Positions 1-7,409 are shown, counted from the first letter of the stretch. The stretch: DNA of 64,000 nucleotides from Pannonibacter phragmitetus DSM 14782 (GCF_000382365.1 NZ_KB908223.1:1-64000), one strand, 5' to 3'. Notes: generated from the sequence alone by a model not told the origin. Translations and numbers: made by a program.

Positions 1-1
1 C

Positions 2-241
2 GGAAGCGTCGGTGATAGTTACGACAACGCCTTGGCCGAGACGATCAATGGCCTCTACAAGGCCGAGGTCATCTGGCGCCAGCGGTCATGGCCGAGCGCG
101 TCGGCCGTCGAAATGGCGACCCTGCGCTGGGTCGATTGGTTCAACAACAACCGCCTGTTCGGCCCCATCGGGCACATCCCGCCCGCAGAGGCCGAAGCCA
201 AATACCATGCAGCCCAAAAGACCCTCGATATGGTTGCATGA
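2..241 (+). CDS. IS3-family transposase (OrfB, DDE integrase core), C-terminal part
   Basis: The reading frame is open from the window edge and ends at a TGA at 239-241. The peptide contains SYDNALAETINGLYKAE and later WVDWFNNNRLFGPIGHIPPAE. These are the hallmark C-terminal blocks of the rve/DDE integrase domain of IS3-family OrfB; the E of AET is the last residue of the DDE triad. It would cut and join DNA during IS transposition, together with an OrfA that is not visible here. Family assignment is secure. Subgroup and intactness cannot be judged. Confidence 0.85.
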   Translation, partial: GSVGDSYDNALAETINGLYKAEVIWRQRSWPSASAVEMATLRWVDWFNNNRLFGPIGHIPPAEAEAKYHAAQKTLDMVA

Positions 242-251
242 CTCAAATGAA

Positions 252-280
252 ACTGCCTCCGGAAAACCCGGGACGGTTCA
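252..280 (+). repeat. Terminal inverted repeat (right end) of the IS3-family element
   Basis: The stretch after the transposase stop reads CTGCCTCCGG, AAAACCCGGG, ACGGTTCA. Its reverse complement starts TGAACCGTCCCGGG, the usual form of an IS3-group end. The boundary at 280 is inferred from that pattern because the other end is not visible for comparison. Confidence 0.6.
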
Positions 281-374
281 CTTCCCCACAAGTTCCCTCT
301 TTTCAGGATGAGTTGAGTTTTCTCCACTTCCTCTCTGTGGTTTCGTTGATCCCAACGATTCGGAGCGCGTCACA

Positions 375-881
375 ATGCAGATCAACTTAGAGGGGTGGGT
401 AGCGGCCTATGCTGCAATTGTCGCAACCGGTGCATTGGCACTCGAAATACGCCGCTGGTTCGAAACGGGCCCCCGGATTTCCGTTCGAGCGCGTGCAGAC
501 ACGGTTTTACTTGATGGGGACCGAAAGACCGAGGGGCTGATCGCCGTCGATGTCGTGAACCGAGGCGACGCCCCAACTACCCTCAAAAATCTTCTAGTAC
601 TTAAATTCCCGAGCCGATGGGATAGATGGCGCATGAATCCATGCCGCACGTTTGTCATTCCCCATCCTCAATCCAATGGCTCACCCCCGATCCTTCCCGA
701 CGTTCTTCAACCAGGCCGTGTTTGGACCGGCTTTGTCCCCGATCGACCTGACGTGACTGGGGATATTCAGACCGGGGAATTTTGGGCTGCGGTCTACGCA
801 ACAGATAGAGATCGCCCCTATCTGGCTCACATTGCGAAGAAATCGGTGCGCAAAGAGCTTCAAGGAGCAGACAAGATCTAG
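375..881 (+). CDS. Hypothetical protein with one N-terminal membrane segment
   Basis: 168 codons, starting at an ATG preceded by GGAG nine bases upstream. Residues 5-22 (EGWVAAYAAIVATGALALEI) form a probable transmembrane helix, followed by RRW. The rest is a soluble domain rich in beta-type sequence, with no family I recognise (ISVRARADTVLLDG, then LIAVDVVNRGDAPTTL). The second block resembles Ig-like or arrestin-like beta sandwiches seen in membrane-anchored proteins of unknown role. It lies directly beside the IS end and alone on its strand, so it may be accessory DNA. No function is proposed. Confidence 0.6.
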   Translation: MQINLEGWVAAYAAIVATGALALEIRRWFETGPRISVRARADTVLLDGDRKTEGLIAVDVVNRGDAPTTLKNLLVLKFPSRWDRWRMNPCRTFVIPHPQSNGSPPILPDVLQPGRVWTGFVPDRPDVTGDIQTGEFWAAVYATDRDRPYLAHIAKKSVRKELQGADKI

Positions 882-967
882 GCCAATCCCGGAAATCTTT
901 GCTCCTACTTCTGCCCCCCACTCAGACTGGAAGGGCGTGCAAAAATGAAGCCGGCTTTCCACTCTTT

Positions 968-1044
968 CGTCATGGCTGTGCTTGTCCCGGATACCTGCAA
1001 GCCTCTGATTTATATAGGTCCTCGGCACAAGGCCGAGGATGACG
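968..1044. repeat. RIME-like palindromic intergenic element
   Basis: The element begins CGTCAT and ends GATGACG. Its right half is a clear hairpin (CCTCGGC at 1020-1026 pairing with GCCGAGG at 1032-1038). Its left half is a decayed copy of the same unit (GGCTGTGCTTGTCCCGG). Two inverted units bounded by CGTCAT/ATGACG match the layout of the RIME elements described from rhizobia. Assignment to that family is by memory of the pattern. Confidence 0.55.
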
Positions 1045-1075
1045 GGGGAGAGGCCGAAGGCTTGCCGGGAGCTTG

Positions 1076-1100
1076 AAGGCGCCCGGAGTGCGGGCGCCTT
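1076..1100 (-). terminator. Stem-loop downstream of the monooxygenase gene
   Basis: AAGGCGCCCG (1076-1085) and CGGGCGCCTT (1091-1100) form a perfect 10-bp stem with a 5-base loop, 21 bases past the stop codon of the minus-strand gene. No long T tract follows on the minus strand. It may be a weak intrinsic terminator or a 3' end stabiliser. Confidence 0.55.
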
Positions 1101-1121
1101 GGATATCAGGAGTGGTCCGGA

Positions 1122-2924
1122 TCAGGACAGGTGGTGCGGCTTGGTCATGCCGTAGACCGGAGTGTCGAGGCCCACGTGGCGGGCTTTCAGCTGCAGCGAG
1201 AGATATTGCGAATAGTGGCGGGACTGGTGCAGGTTGCCGCCGTGGAACCACAGCGCCTCCTGCTGCACCGGCTTCCACATGTTGCGCTGCTCGCCTTCCC
1301 AGGGGCCGGGATCCTTGGTGGTGTTGGAGCCAAGGCCCCAGCACTTGCCGACCTTGTCCGCCACTTCGCGCGAGATGAGATCGGCGGCCCAGCCGTTCAT
1401 CGAGCCGTAGCCGGTGGCATAGACCACCAGATCGGCCGGAAGCTCCGTGCCATCCTTCAGCACCACGGCGGTTTCGCTCAGATGCGACACGTCCACGCCG
1501 GACTTCAGCTTGATCGAGCCGTCGATGACGAGATCGCAGGCGCCCACATCAATGTAATAGCCGGAGCCCCGGCGCAGGTATTTCATGAAAAGGCCGGAGC
1601 CATCATCACCGAAATCAAGCATGAAGCCGGCCTTTTCAAGCGCCGCGTAGAAGTCTGCATCCTGCTCGCGGATCTTGTCATAGATCGGGATCTGGAACTC
1701 ATGCATGATGCGGTACGGCAGCGAGGCGAAGATGAGATCGGCCTTGCGGGTCGTCATGCCGCCCTGCACCGCACGCTCGGAGTAAAGGTCTCCGAGGCCG
1801 ATTTCCATCAGCGAGTCCGACTTGACGATGTGGGTGGAGGACCGCTGCACCATGGTGACACCGGCGCCCGCTTCCCACAACGCGGCGCAGATGTCATGCG
1901 CCGAATTGTTGGAGCCGATGACCACCACCTTCTTGCCGGCATAGGCATCCGGACCCGGATGCTGCGAGGAATGCTGCTGCTCGCCCTTGAACACGTCCTG
2001 TCCGGGGATTTTCGGCACATTGGGCTTGCCGGACATGCCGGTGGCCAGCACCAGCTGCTTTGGCCGCAGCACCACTTCCTCTCCGGCGCGGTCGACGATG
2101 ACGGTCCACTCGCCGGTCTTCTCGTCATAGTGCGCGGACTTGGCCGTGGTGGAGCCCCAGTAATTCAGCTCCATCACCCTAGTGTACATCTCCAGCCAGT
2201 CGCCCACCTTGTCCTTGGGCGTGAAGACGGGCCAGTTCTCCGGGAACGGGATGTAGGGCAGATGGTCGTACCAGACAGGATCATGCAGGCAGAGCGACTT
2301 GTAGCGCTTGCGCCAGCTGTCGCCAGGCCGCTCGTTCTTTTCGATGATGATGGCCGGCACACCCAGCTGGCGCAGGCGCGCGCCAAGGGCGATGCCGCCC
2401 TGCCCGCCGCCGATGATCACCACATAGGGCTGCACCGAATAACCGAGTTCGGCCGTCTCTGCCTCGCGCTTTTCCTTCCAGGTCTTGCGGTTGCGGTCAT
2501 GGCCGTGTTCGGCGCCCATGGGGCGGCGGAAGCCCTTCGGCTCCTCATGGCCCTTCAGCTCCGTCATGGTGGTGAGCAGGGTCCAGATCAGCCCGTCCTT
2601 GAGGCGGATATGGCCATAGCCGCGCGCCGCGCCGGTTTCGAACTCGAACCAGCCTTCGGTAACACCGCCCGCCTCCGATGCGGCCTCCTTGCTGTCCTGC
2701 ACGAAGCCGGCGGGTTTGATGGCGGCCAGCTGGCTGGTGAGCATGCTGCGGATCTCGCCGTGGCCTTCCAGCGTCTTCAGGTTCCAGGTGAAGGTCACAA
2801 GGTCACGCCAGTAGCATTCGGCCTGAAACAGGTTCACGGCGGCCTCTATATTGCCGCTTTGCAGCGCCTTGCCGAGCCTGGCAAGGACGGTGTCGATCTT
2901 CGTTGCGGGGCTGGTATCAAGCAT
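1122..2924 (-). CDS. Flavin-containing monooxygenase with N-terminal NTF2-like domain
   Basis: 600 residues from an ATG preceded by a strong GGAGGAG site; an open frame extends further upstream but has no such signal. Residues 10-125 look like a SnoaL/NTF2-like domain (WFEFETGAARGYGHIRLKDG). From about residue 167 comes an FAD-binding fold (VVIIGGGQGG), then the FMO/Baeyer-Villiger-type fingerprint FKGEQQHSSQHPG, then an NADPH-binding segment (VVVIGSNNSAHD). It should use NADPH and O2 to oxygenate a small organic substrate, probably in the cytoplasm. It is the second gene after the sigma-54 promoter at 4159-4175, behind a dehydrogenase. A role in ketone, diol or amine oxidation is inferred from that pairing; the substrate is unknown. 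Confidence 0.88.
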   Translation of the reverse strand: MLDTSPATKIDTVLARLGKALQSGNIEAAVNLFQAECYWRDLVTFTWNLKTLEGHGEIRSMLTSQLAAIKPAGFVQDSKEAASEAGGVTEGWFEFETGAARGYGHIRLKDGLIWTLLTTMTELKGHEEPKGFRRPMGAEHGHDRNRKTWKEKREAETAELGYSVQPYVVIIGGGQGGIALGARLRQLGVPAIIIEKNERPGDSWRKRYKSLCLHDPVWYDHLPYIPFPENWPVFTPKDKVGDWLEMYTRVMELNYWGSTTAKSAHYDEKTGEWTVIVDRAGEEVVLRPKQLVLATGMSGKPNVPKIPGQDVFKGEQQHSSQHPGPDAYAGKKVVVIGSNNSAHDICAALWEAGAGVTMVQRSSTHIVKSDSLMEIGLGDLYSERAVQGGMTTRKADLIFASLPYRIMHEFQIPIYDKIREQDADFYAALEKAGFMLDFGDDGSGLFMKYLRRGSGYYIDVGACDLVIDGSIKLKSGVDVSHLSETAVVLKDGTELPADLVVYATGYGSMNGWAADLISREVADKVGKCWGLGSNTTKDPGPWEGEQRNMWKPVQQEALWFHGGNLHQSRHYSQYLSLQLKARHVGLDTPVYGMTKPHHLS

Positions 2925-2965
2925 GTCATCTCCTCCATGAGTGCTTGGGGTTTGCAAGGTGGCAT

Positions 2966-2982
2966 GCCCCCGTTGCGGGGGC
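2966..2982 (-). other. Intercistronic hairpin between dehydrogenase and monooxygenase genes
   Basis: GCCCCCG (2966-2972), loop TTG, CGGGGGC (2976-2982) is a perfect 7-bp GC-only stem in the 123-bp gap between two co-directional genes. No T tract follows, so it is more likely an mRNA-stability or attenuating structure than a full terminator. Confidence 0.5.
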
Positions 2983-3047
2983 GCGCCGGGATTGAACCGG
3001 CCCGCTCCGCCCAAGCTCCTCTCCCGGGCAGGCGCAGGCCGGCAATC

Positions 3048-4121
3048 TTATTTCGACAGGTCGATCAGGATCTTCAGCTGGGTGCCGGCCGGGTCGAGCA
3101 GGGCGTCGAAGCCTTCCTTCACGGCGGTGCCGAGCGTGATGCGCTTGGTGACGACTTTCGTCGCCGGCAGCAGGCCGGAGGCGATCAGCCGGATGACGCG
3201 CTGCCAGTAGTGGGTCGGATAGGCCCAGGAGCCCTTGATCTCCAGATCGCGGAAGGTGACCTGGAACCAGTCGAGCGGGTTGTCATGCGGATGCAGGCCC
3301 GTCTGCACGACGACGCCCTGCTTGCGCACCGCATCGGCGCAGGCCTTCAGCGCGTGTTCATTGCCGACGCATTCGATGGCCACATCACAGCCCACCTGCC
3401 CTTCGGTCAGCGAGCGGACCACATCGCCCACCTTGTCGCGCTTGGGGTTGATGGTGATGACGTCCGGCAGCACACCCTTGGCCAGTTCCAGCCTTGCATC
3501 GTTGAGATCGGAGACGAAGAGCTGCGTGGCACCGGCGGCACGGGCGGCAAGCAGCGTCAGCATGCCGATGGGGCCTGCGCCCGTCACCAGCACGCTGTTG
3601 CCCGCCGTCACCCCGCCCCGGTCGCAGGCATAGACGGCAACCGCCGTGGGCTCGACGAGCGCAGCCTCTTCATCCGTCATTTCATCGGGGATTTTCTGGA
3701 CATTGTACTCGTTGACGAGAGCGGCCTCGGCCATGCCGCCGCCATCCCAGCTGAGGCCGACAAGGGCGAGCTGCGGGCTGAGGTGGAACAGCCCGCGGTC
3801 GGCGAAGTAATCGCCCGAACGCGGCATGACGAGCGGCTGGATCGATACCCGGTCGCCGGGAGCAACCGAAGTCACACCATCCCCCACGGCTTCGACAACG
3901 CCGCCGAATTCATGGCCGAGAACCTGCGGGCCATGGGCGCCGGTGAAAGGATGCGGCTCGGTGGGAATGAAGATCGGGCCGTAGCTGTATTCGTGCAGAT
4001 CGGTGCCGCAGATGCCGACGAACCGGTTGCGGACGAGTACCTGTCCCGGCCCCGGCTTCTTCGGCTCGGGAATGTCCTCAAGCCGCAAATCCTTGGCTGC
4101 ATGAAATCTGAGCGCGCGCAT
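3048..4121 (-). CDS. Zinc-type alcohol dehydrogenase, (R,R)-butanediol dehydrogenase-like
   Basis: 357 residues, with a good AGGAGGAAAC site before the ATG. It is a medium-chain dehydrogenase: the catalytic zinc site is CGTDLHEY with GHEFGG around residue 70, and the NAD-binding Rossmann motif is TGAGPIGM. Overall sequence resembles 2,3-butanediol/sorbitol dehydrogenases, which oxidise secondary diols to keto-alcohols. The segment that normally carries four structural-zinc cysteines reads PLVMPRSGDYFADRG and has none, so the structural zinc is probably absent. It is the first gene behind the sigma-54 promoter and lies downstream of the AcoR-like activator gene, which fits inducible catabolism of acetoin, butanediol or a related alcohol. 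The precise substrate is not determinable. Confidence 0.87.
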   Translation of the reverse strand: MRALRFHAAKDLRLEDIPEPKKPGPGQVLVRNRFVGICGTDLHEYSYGPIFIPTEPHPFTGAHGPQVLGHEFGGVVEAVGDGVTSVAPGDRVSIQPLVMPRSGDYFADRGLFHLSPQLALVGLSWDGGGMAEAALVNEYNVQKIPDEMTDEEAALVEPTAVAVYACDRGGVTAGNSVLVTGAGPIGMLTLLAARAAGATQLFVSDLNDARLELAKGVLPDVITINPKRDKVGDVVRSLTEGQVGCDVAIECVGNEHALKACADAVRKQGVVVQTGLHPHDNPLDWFQVTFRDLEIKGSWAYPTHYWQRVIRLIASGLLPATKVVTKRITLGTAVKEGFDALLDPAGTQLKILIDLSK

Positions 4122-4158
4122 GTTTCCTCCTGTGGCTGCTTCTTGATGCCAGGGGGAA

Positions 4159-4175
4159 TTGCAACGGCCGTGCCA
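4159..4175 (-). promoter_or_regulatory. Sigma-54 (-24/-12) promoter for the dehydrogenase-monooxygenase operon
   Basis: On the minus strand the site reads TGGCACGGCCGTTGCAA. This matches the RpoN consensus TGGCACG-N4-TTGCW at every defined position, with GG at -24 and GC at -12. Transcription would start near 4149, giving a leader of about 28 bases that contains the AGGAGG ribosome site of the dehydrogenase gene. Together with an enhancer-binding protein gene immediately upstream, this is a strong regulatory prediction. Confidence 0.88.
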
Positions 4176-4236
4176 GCGCAGACGGCGGGAAGGCTGATTG
4201 AAAAGACAGGATTTTCAGGGCTTGTGACGGCGGCAA

Positions 4237-4283
4237 GCGCCACAGGTGTGGCGCAACAGCTGTGGCACACGCCACAGTGTGGC
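4237..4283 (-). promoter_or_regulatory. Cluster of TGTGGC/GCCACA palindromes, probable enhancer sites for the AcoR-like activator
   Basis: GCGCCACA-GG-TGTGGCGC lies at 4237-4254. TGTGGC-ACAC-GCCACA follows at 4261-4276, and its second arm pairs again with TGTGGC at 4278-4283. The cluster sits roughly 90-130 bp upstream of the predicted sigma-54 start, the normal place for an upstream activator sequence. Binding by the neighbouring AcoR-like protein is inferred. Confidence 0.65.
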
Positions 4284-4383
4284 GGCTGATATCAAGGCGC
4301 TGAGATGCGGACGGATCGGCATTCGTGATATCCGGAGCAGGCCCTTGCGCCGCGCGTCAGCCTCACCGCTCTGGAAGCCGGTT

Positions 4384-4417
4384 GTTCCCGGATCTCCGCT
4401 CCGCTGCGTCCGGGACG
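4384..4417. repeat. Palindromic intergenic repeat (RIME/REP-like)
   Basis: TCCCGGA (4386-4392) pairs with TCCGGGA (4409-4415) around a GCTCCGCTGCG loop. Sequences of this form recur between genes in many Rhizobiales genomes. Recognition is from pattern memory only. It separates the two groups of TGTGGC sites. Confidence 0.45.
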
Positions 4418-4427
4418 ACGCCCCAAG

Positions 4428-4453
4428 TGTGGCGTGGCACAAGCTACGCCACA
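4428..4453 (-). promoter_or_regulatory. Distal TGTGGC...GCCACA palindrome
   Basis: TGTGGCG (4428-4434) and CGCCACA (4447-4453) are perfect 7-base arms separated by 12 bases. They carry the same half-site as the cluster at 4237-4283. The site lies between the 3' end of the activator gene and the promoter, so it could be a further enhancer site acting by DNA looping. Confidence 0.5.
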
Positions 4454-4482
4454 ATCGCGCCCATCACAGGCCCCGATCCGTC

Positions 4483-6369
4483 CTAATGTGGGCGGCCGAT
4501 GCCCAGGCGCCTCATCCGGCGGTGCAAGGTGGTGCGGTCGATGCCGAGCCGCCGTGCGGCCTCGGAGACATTGCCCTTGCAGGCGGAGAGCATGGCGCGC
4601 AGGCCGTCCCCGTCATTGCCTTCTGCGATAACATGGGGCGAAAGGGTCAGCTGCTCCGGCAGGTCCTCCACCCCGATCACGCCGTCCTCGCAAAGGGCAG
4701 CGGCAAAGGCGATGGCATTGTCGAGCTCGCGGATGTTCCCCGGCCAGGAATGGGCGAGCAGCAGCACTCTGGCCTCCGGCGAAAGCCGCAAGGGGCGGCC
4801 TCCGGCGGCATGCTTTTCAAGGAGCCGGGCGAGCAGCCAGGGAAAGTCCTCCCGCTCGGACAGCGGCGGCAGTGGCAGAACGGCGGCATTCAGCCGGTAA
4901 TAGAGATCCTCGCGGAAACTGCCTGCCGCCACAAGGGCTGCCAGTGGCCGGTGAGAGGCGGAGATGACGCGGAAACTCACCTTGCGCGGCACGGAGCCGC
5001 CCACGGGCAGAACCTCGCCTTCCGCCAGCACCCGGAGCAGCCGGCTCTGCGCGGCAAAGGGCATGTCACCGATTTCATCCAGGAACAGCGTGCCGCCGCC
5101 CGCCTCTTCCACCAGCCCCTTGCGCCCCTTGGCAAGCGCTCCGGTGAAGGCGCCCGGCGCATAGCCGAACAACTCGCTCTCGATCAGCTGTTCCGGGATG
5201 GCAGCGCAATTGACGGCGACGAACCGGCCGGAAACACCGCTGACTTCATGGATGATCCGCGCCAGATGCTCCTTGCCGGTGCCCGTCTGCCCCTGAAGCA
5301 GCACAGGCAGGCGCGCGGGCGCCAGCTTCATGACCTTGCGCCGCAGGCTGTCCATGGGCGGACAGGCGCCGCCCAGCCGGCTCAGCGCGGGCAAAGCACG
5401 CGGCAGGCGGACCGCCGGCTGGCCTGCAATGCGCTGCTGCGGCTCGATGGCATGGGCATAGAGGAACGCGCCGCCACGCAGGGCAATCCTGCGGTCCTGC
5501 GGCAGGCTGGCCCGCGTCAGCGAAGCCAGTTCGCCAAACTCCGCTTCAAAGAAATCCGTGACCAGTTGCCCCAGCAGCAGCTCGGGCCTGCGCCAGTCAA
5601 GACCACGCGAGCCAGCCAGAAGCTTTGCGCCGCCATGCGTCATGCCGGTGATGCGCCCTGCCCCGTCAACGGCAATCGCCGCTTCCGGGTCCACATCGAG
5701 AAACTCCGGCGCTCCGGCAAAGCGCAGCACCAGATCATGCCGGCTGCTGGCCATCAGATTGGCCAGCTCGATCCGCCGCACCGTGGAGGAAACCAGATGG
5801 CGCGCCATATTCTGGCTGGTCTTGAGGATCGGCGAGCTCAGCAGCGAGATGTCGAGAACGGCCGCAAGTGAGCCCTGCGTGTCATAGATCGGCGCGGCAG
5901 TGCAGGAAAGCGGCGTGTGGGTGATGTCGAAATGGTCGGTCTGGTGGATCGTCAGCGGCTCGCCGGTGGTGATGCAGGCCCCAACCGCACAGGTTCCGGC
6001 GCGCGGCTCGGACCATTCCGAGCCCAGATAAAGCCCGGCCTTGCGCAGGTTGTTGTTGAAGGACGGATCGCCCAGAAACTCGACGGTGACGCCCTGACGG
6101 TCGGAGAGCAGCAGGACATAGTTCTGCTCCGCCACCTGCCGGTAGAGCCGCTCCAGACCGGATCTTGCGATATGCACCAGATCCTCGGCCTGCTGCCGGT
6201 GCTCGCGCAGCCGCGTCTCGGAGACGATCACCGCCTCCCGCGCCTTGGCCGGATCAAGCTGGTAGGTCTCCAGGCAGCGCCGCCAGGAGGCAACGACCAC
6301 GGCATCCCTGCCCGTGTTGCTGCCCTGCCCGACGCGCTCAATTTCCTTGATGTGATCGGAAAAGCCCAT
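4483..6369 (-). CDS. Sigma-54-dependent transcriptional activator, AcoR family
   Basis: 628 residues from the ATG at 6369 (GGAGGGG about 11 bases upstream). The N-terminal third is a GAF-type sensor region (NYVLLLSDRQGVTVEFLGD; GTCAVGACITTGEPL). The central AAA+ domain has Walker A (GQTGTGKE), the sigma-54 contact loop GAFTGA and Walker B (GGTLFLDEIGDM). The C-terminus is a Fis-type helix-turn-helix (NVSEAARRLGIDRTTLHRRM). It should bind enhancer palindromes and use ATP to open an RpoN promoter. The next gene downstream has a matching -24/-12 promoter, so local control of the dehydrogenase-monooxygenase pair is very likely. The inducer, sensed by GAF, is probably acetoin or a related alcohol or ketone. 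Confidence 0.92.
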   Translation of the reverse strand: MGFSDHIKEIERVGQGSNTGRDAVVVASWRRCLETYQLDPAKAREAVIVSETRLREHRQQAEDLVHIARSGLERLYRQVAEQNYVLLLSDRQGVTVEFLGDPSFNNNLRKAGLYLGSEWSEPRAGTCAVGACITTGEPLTIHQTDHFDITHTPLSCTAAPIYDTQGSLAAVLDISLLSSPILKTSQNMARHLVSSTVRRIELANLMASSRHDLVLRFAGAPEFLDVDPEAAIAVDGAGRITGMTHGGAKLLAGSRGLDWRRPELLLGQLVTDFFEAEFGELASLTRASLPQDRRIALRGGAFLYAHAIEPQQRIAGQPAVRLPRALPALSRLGGACPPMDSLRRKVMKLAPARLPVLLQGQTGTGKEHLARIIHEVSGVSGRFVAVNCAAIPEQLIESELFGYAPGAFTGALAKGRKGLVEEAGGGTLFLDEIGDMPFAAQSRLLRVLAEGEVLPVGGSVPRKVSFRVISASHRPLAALVAAGSFREDLYYRLNAAVLPLPPLSEREDFPWLLARLLEKHAAGGRPLRLSPEARVLLLAHSWPGNIRELDNAIAFAAALCEDGVIGVEDLPEQLTLSPHVIAEGNDGDGLRAMLSACKGNVSEAARRLGIDRTTLHRRMRRLGIGRPH

Positions 6370-6648
6370 CAAATCACCAGCCCCTCCGGACTGCCTCCCG
6401 TGATCTTTGGCCCGATCATAGCCGGGATTGTCTGAACTGCCTAATCCTCGCAGCCTCCTTCTTGGCCCAATCAAAACAGGACAAGAGCCCCGTCAGAAGA
6501 GCCATCGCCAGGTTCTCCGGTTAGGACGGCGCGGTCCGAGATCACGAATCCACGTCTTGCACAGGGGCAGAATGCTTGCATCAGGCTTGAAAACGGGAAG
6601 ATTCAGAATTGTTTTTCCGGCTGAAACCCGGCGTATTTTCGGAAAATC

Positions 6649-6665
6649 ATGTTTTTCAAAAACAT
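6649..6665. promoter_or_regulatory. Perfect palindrome immediately upstream of the cspA -35 box
   Basis: ATGTTTTT-C-AAAAACAT is a perfect 17-base palindrome that ends three bases before the -35 hexamer of the cold-shock gene. Its position suggests a protein-binding site or an intrinsically bent A-tract element. No regulator is named. The rest of the 6370-6648 gap holds no convincing gene. Confidence 0.45.
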
Positions 6666-6668
6666 AAT

Positions 6669-6697
6669 TTGACAAGACGAAGGCTTTCCATTATGTA
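6669..6697 (+). promoter_or_regulatory. Sigma-70-type promoter for the cold-shock gene
   Basis: TTGACA (6669-6674) is a perfect -35 hexamer. A 17-base spacer leads to TATGTA (6692-6697). Initiation near 6704 would give a leader of about 138 bases before the start codon, the long 5' UTR usual for cspA-type mRNAs. Confidence 0.75.
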
Positions 6698-6841
6698 TTC
6701 TTCATCGATATCTTTTTTGCTGAGCTTTGGTTATCACGCGATCAACATCGCGCAGAACGAACACTCCCTCTAAAGCATCGTTATCACCGCCTGCAGGCCT
6801 TCCGGCTTGCGGCTTTTCTCTATGCTATGAAAGGGTTCATC

Positions 6842-7051
6842 ATGACCACTGGCACAGTAAAATGGTTCAATTCCACCAAGGGTTTCGGCTTCATCGAGCC
6901 TGACAACGGCGGCCCGGACGCCTTCGTTCACATCTCGGCCGTCGAACGGTCCGGCATGCGCGAAATCGTGGAAGGCCAGAAGCTTTCCTATGACATGGAG
7001 CGCGACAACAAGTCGGGCAAGATGTCTGCCTGCAATCTGCAGGCCGCCTGA
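6842..7051 (+). CDS. cspA: Cold-shock protein, CspA family
   Basis: 69 residues starting MTTGTVKWFNSTKGFGFI. The RNP1 (KGFGFI) and RNP2 (DAFVHIS) nucleic-acid-binding motifs are intact, and the length is that of a single CSD domain. It binds single-stranded RNA/DNA and acts as an RNA chaperone in the cytoplasm. An upstream in-frame ATG at 6827 exists, but AAGGG six bases before 6842 and family alignment favour the shorter form. It has a strong promoter with a long leader and is followed by an intrinsic terminator, so it is probably mostly monocistronic. Alphaproteobacteria carry several paralogues, so the cspA symbol is generic. Confidence 0.95.
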   Translation: MTTGTVKWFNSTKGFGFIEPDNGGPDAFVHISAVERSGMREIVEGQKLSYDMERDNKSGKMSACNLQAA

Positions 7052-7119
7052 TAGATCCGGGATCTGCTTTCCCTTGACCACGGATGTACTGGCATTGCCG
7101 AAAGCATGAGACCAAACAA

Positions 7120-7146
7120 GGTCAGGCAGTTTGCCTGGCCTTTTTT
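7120..7146 (+). terminator. Rho-independent terminator after cspA
   Basis: GGTCAGGCA (7120-7128) pairs with TGCCTGGCC (7132-7140), with one G-U pair, and is followed directly by TTTTTT. A second perfect hairpin, GTTGCCCG-CTGCTG-CGGGCAAC (7147-7168), abuts it just before the next gene's ribosome site. Confidence 0.85.
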
Positions 7147-7184
7147 GTTGCCCGCTGCTGCGGGCAACGTCCGGAAGGATCCCC

Positions 7185-7409
7185 ATGACCGACAAGCACA
7201 GCAAGTCCCGCCAGCAGGCAGAAACGGCCTTTGGCCGGGAACAGTCGCAGTTCTTTGCCCGCACCCGTGCCTTTGAAGAGCTGGACGCGATCACGGCCGC
7301 GCGTGACGAAAAGACCCTGAGACTGCGGGAAGCACGGCTTGCCAGGGAACTGAGCGAGAGCCTCGCAGCTGCCGCCAAATCCCCCGCCAAACGGACCAAA
7401 CGGACCTGA
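7185..7409 (+). CDS. Small highly charged hypothetical protein (74 aa)
   Basis: Starts at an ATG with GGAAGG seven bases upstream. The sequence (MTDKHSKSRQQAETAFGREQ; then DEKTLRLREARLARELSE) is almost wholly charged helix, ending in a basic tail PAKRTKRT. No domain is recognised. Similar short basic/acidic helical proteins commonly follow cspA genes in Rhizobiales, so it may be part of the cold or stress response as a nucleic-acid-associated helper; that is inference from neighbourhood alone. It lies beyond the cspA terminator, so it would be expressed by read-through or from an unseen promoter. Confidence 0.7.
   Translation: MTDKHSKSRQQAETAFGREQSQFFARTRAFEELDAITAARDEKTLRLREARLARELSESLAAAAKSPAKRTKRT

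Larger units (their letters stand above)
1..280 (+). mobile_element. Right-hand end of an IS3-family insertion sequence
   Basis: The window opens inside an IS3-type element. What remains is the last 79 codons of the transposase and, after its stop codon, a terminal inverted repeat that ends at about base 280 with GGGACGGTTCA. Read from outside, this end is TGAACCGTCCCGGG followed by a TTTTCCGG block, which is typical of IS3-family ends in alphaproteobacteria. The left end and any target duplication lie outside the window, so it cannot be said whether the element is intact. Confidence 0.75.

Noticed and set aside
2985-3005. A tRNA T-arm-like sequence on the minus strand (GCCGG, TTCAATC, CCGGC)
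   Set aside because: The stem and 7-base loop fit a T-arm, but no matching acceptor, D-arm or anticodon arm lies at the required distances, so no tRNA is called.
1131-4289. A 1052-codon open frame on the plus strand
   Set aside because: It is antisense to the monooxygenase and dehydrogenase genes, which have clear motifs and ribosome sites. The long frame is a product of high GC codon bias.
6428-6667. A 79-codon plus-strand ORF upstream of cspA
   Set aside because: It has no ribosome site or homology and runs through the palindrome at the cspA promoter.
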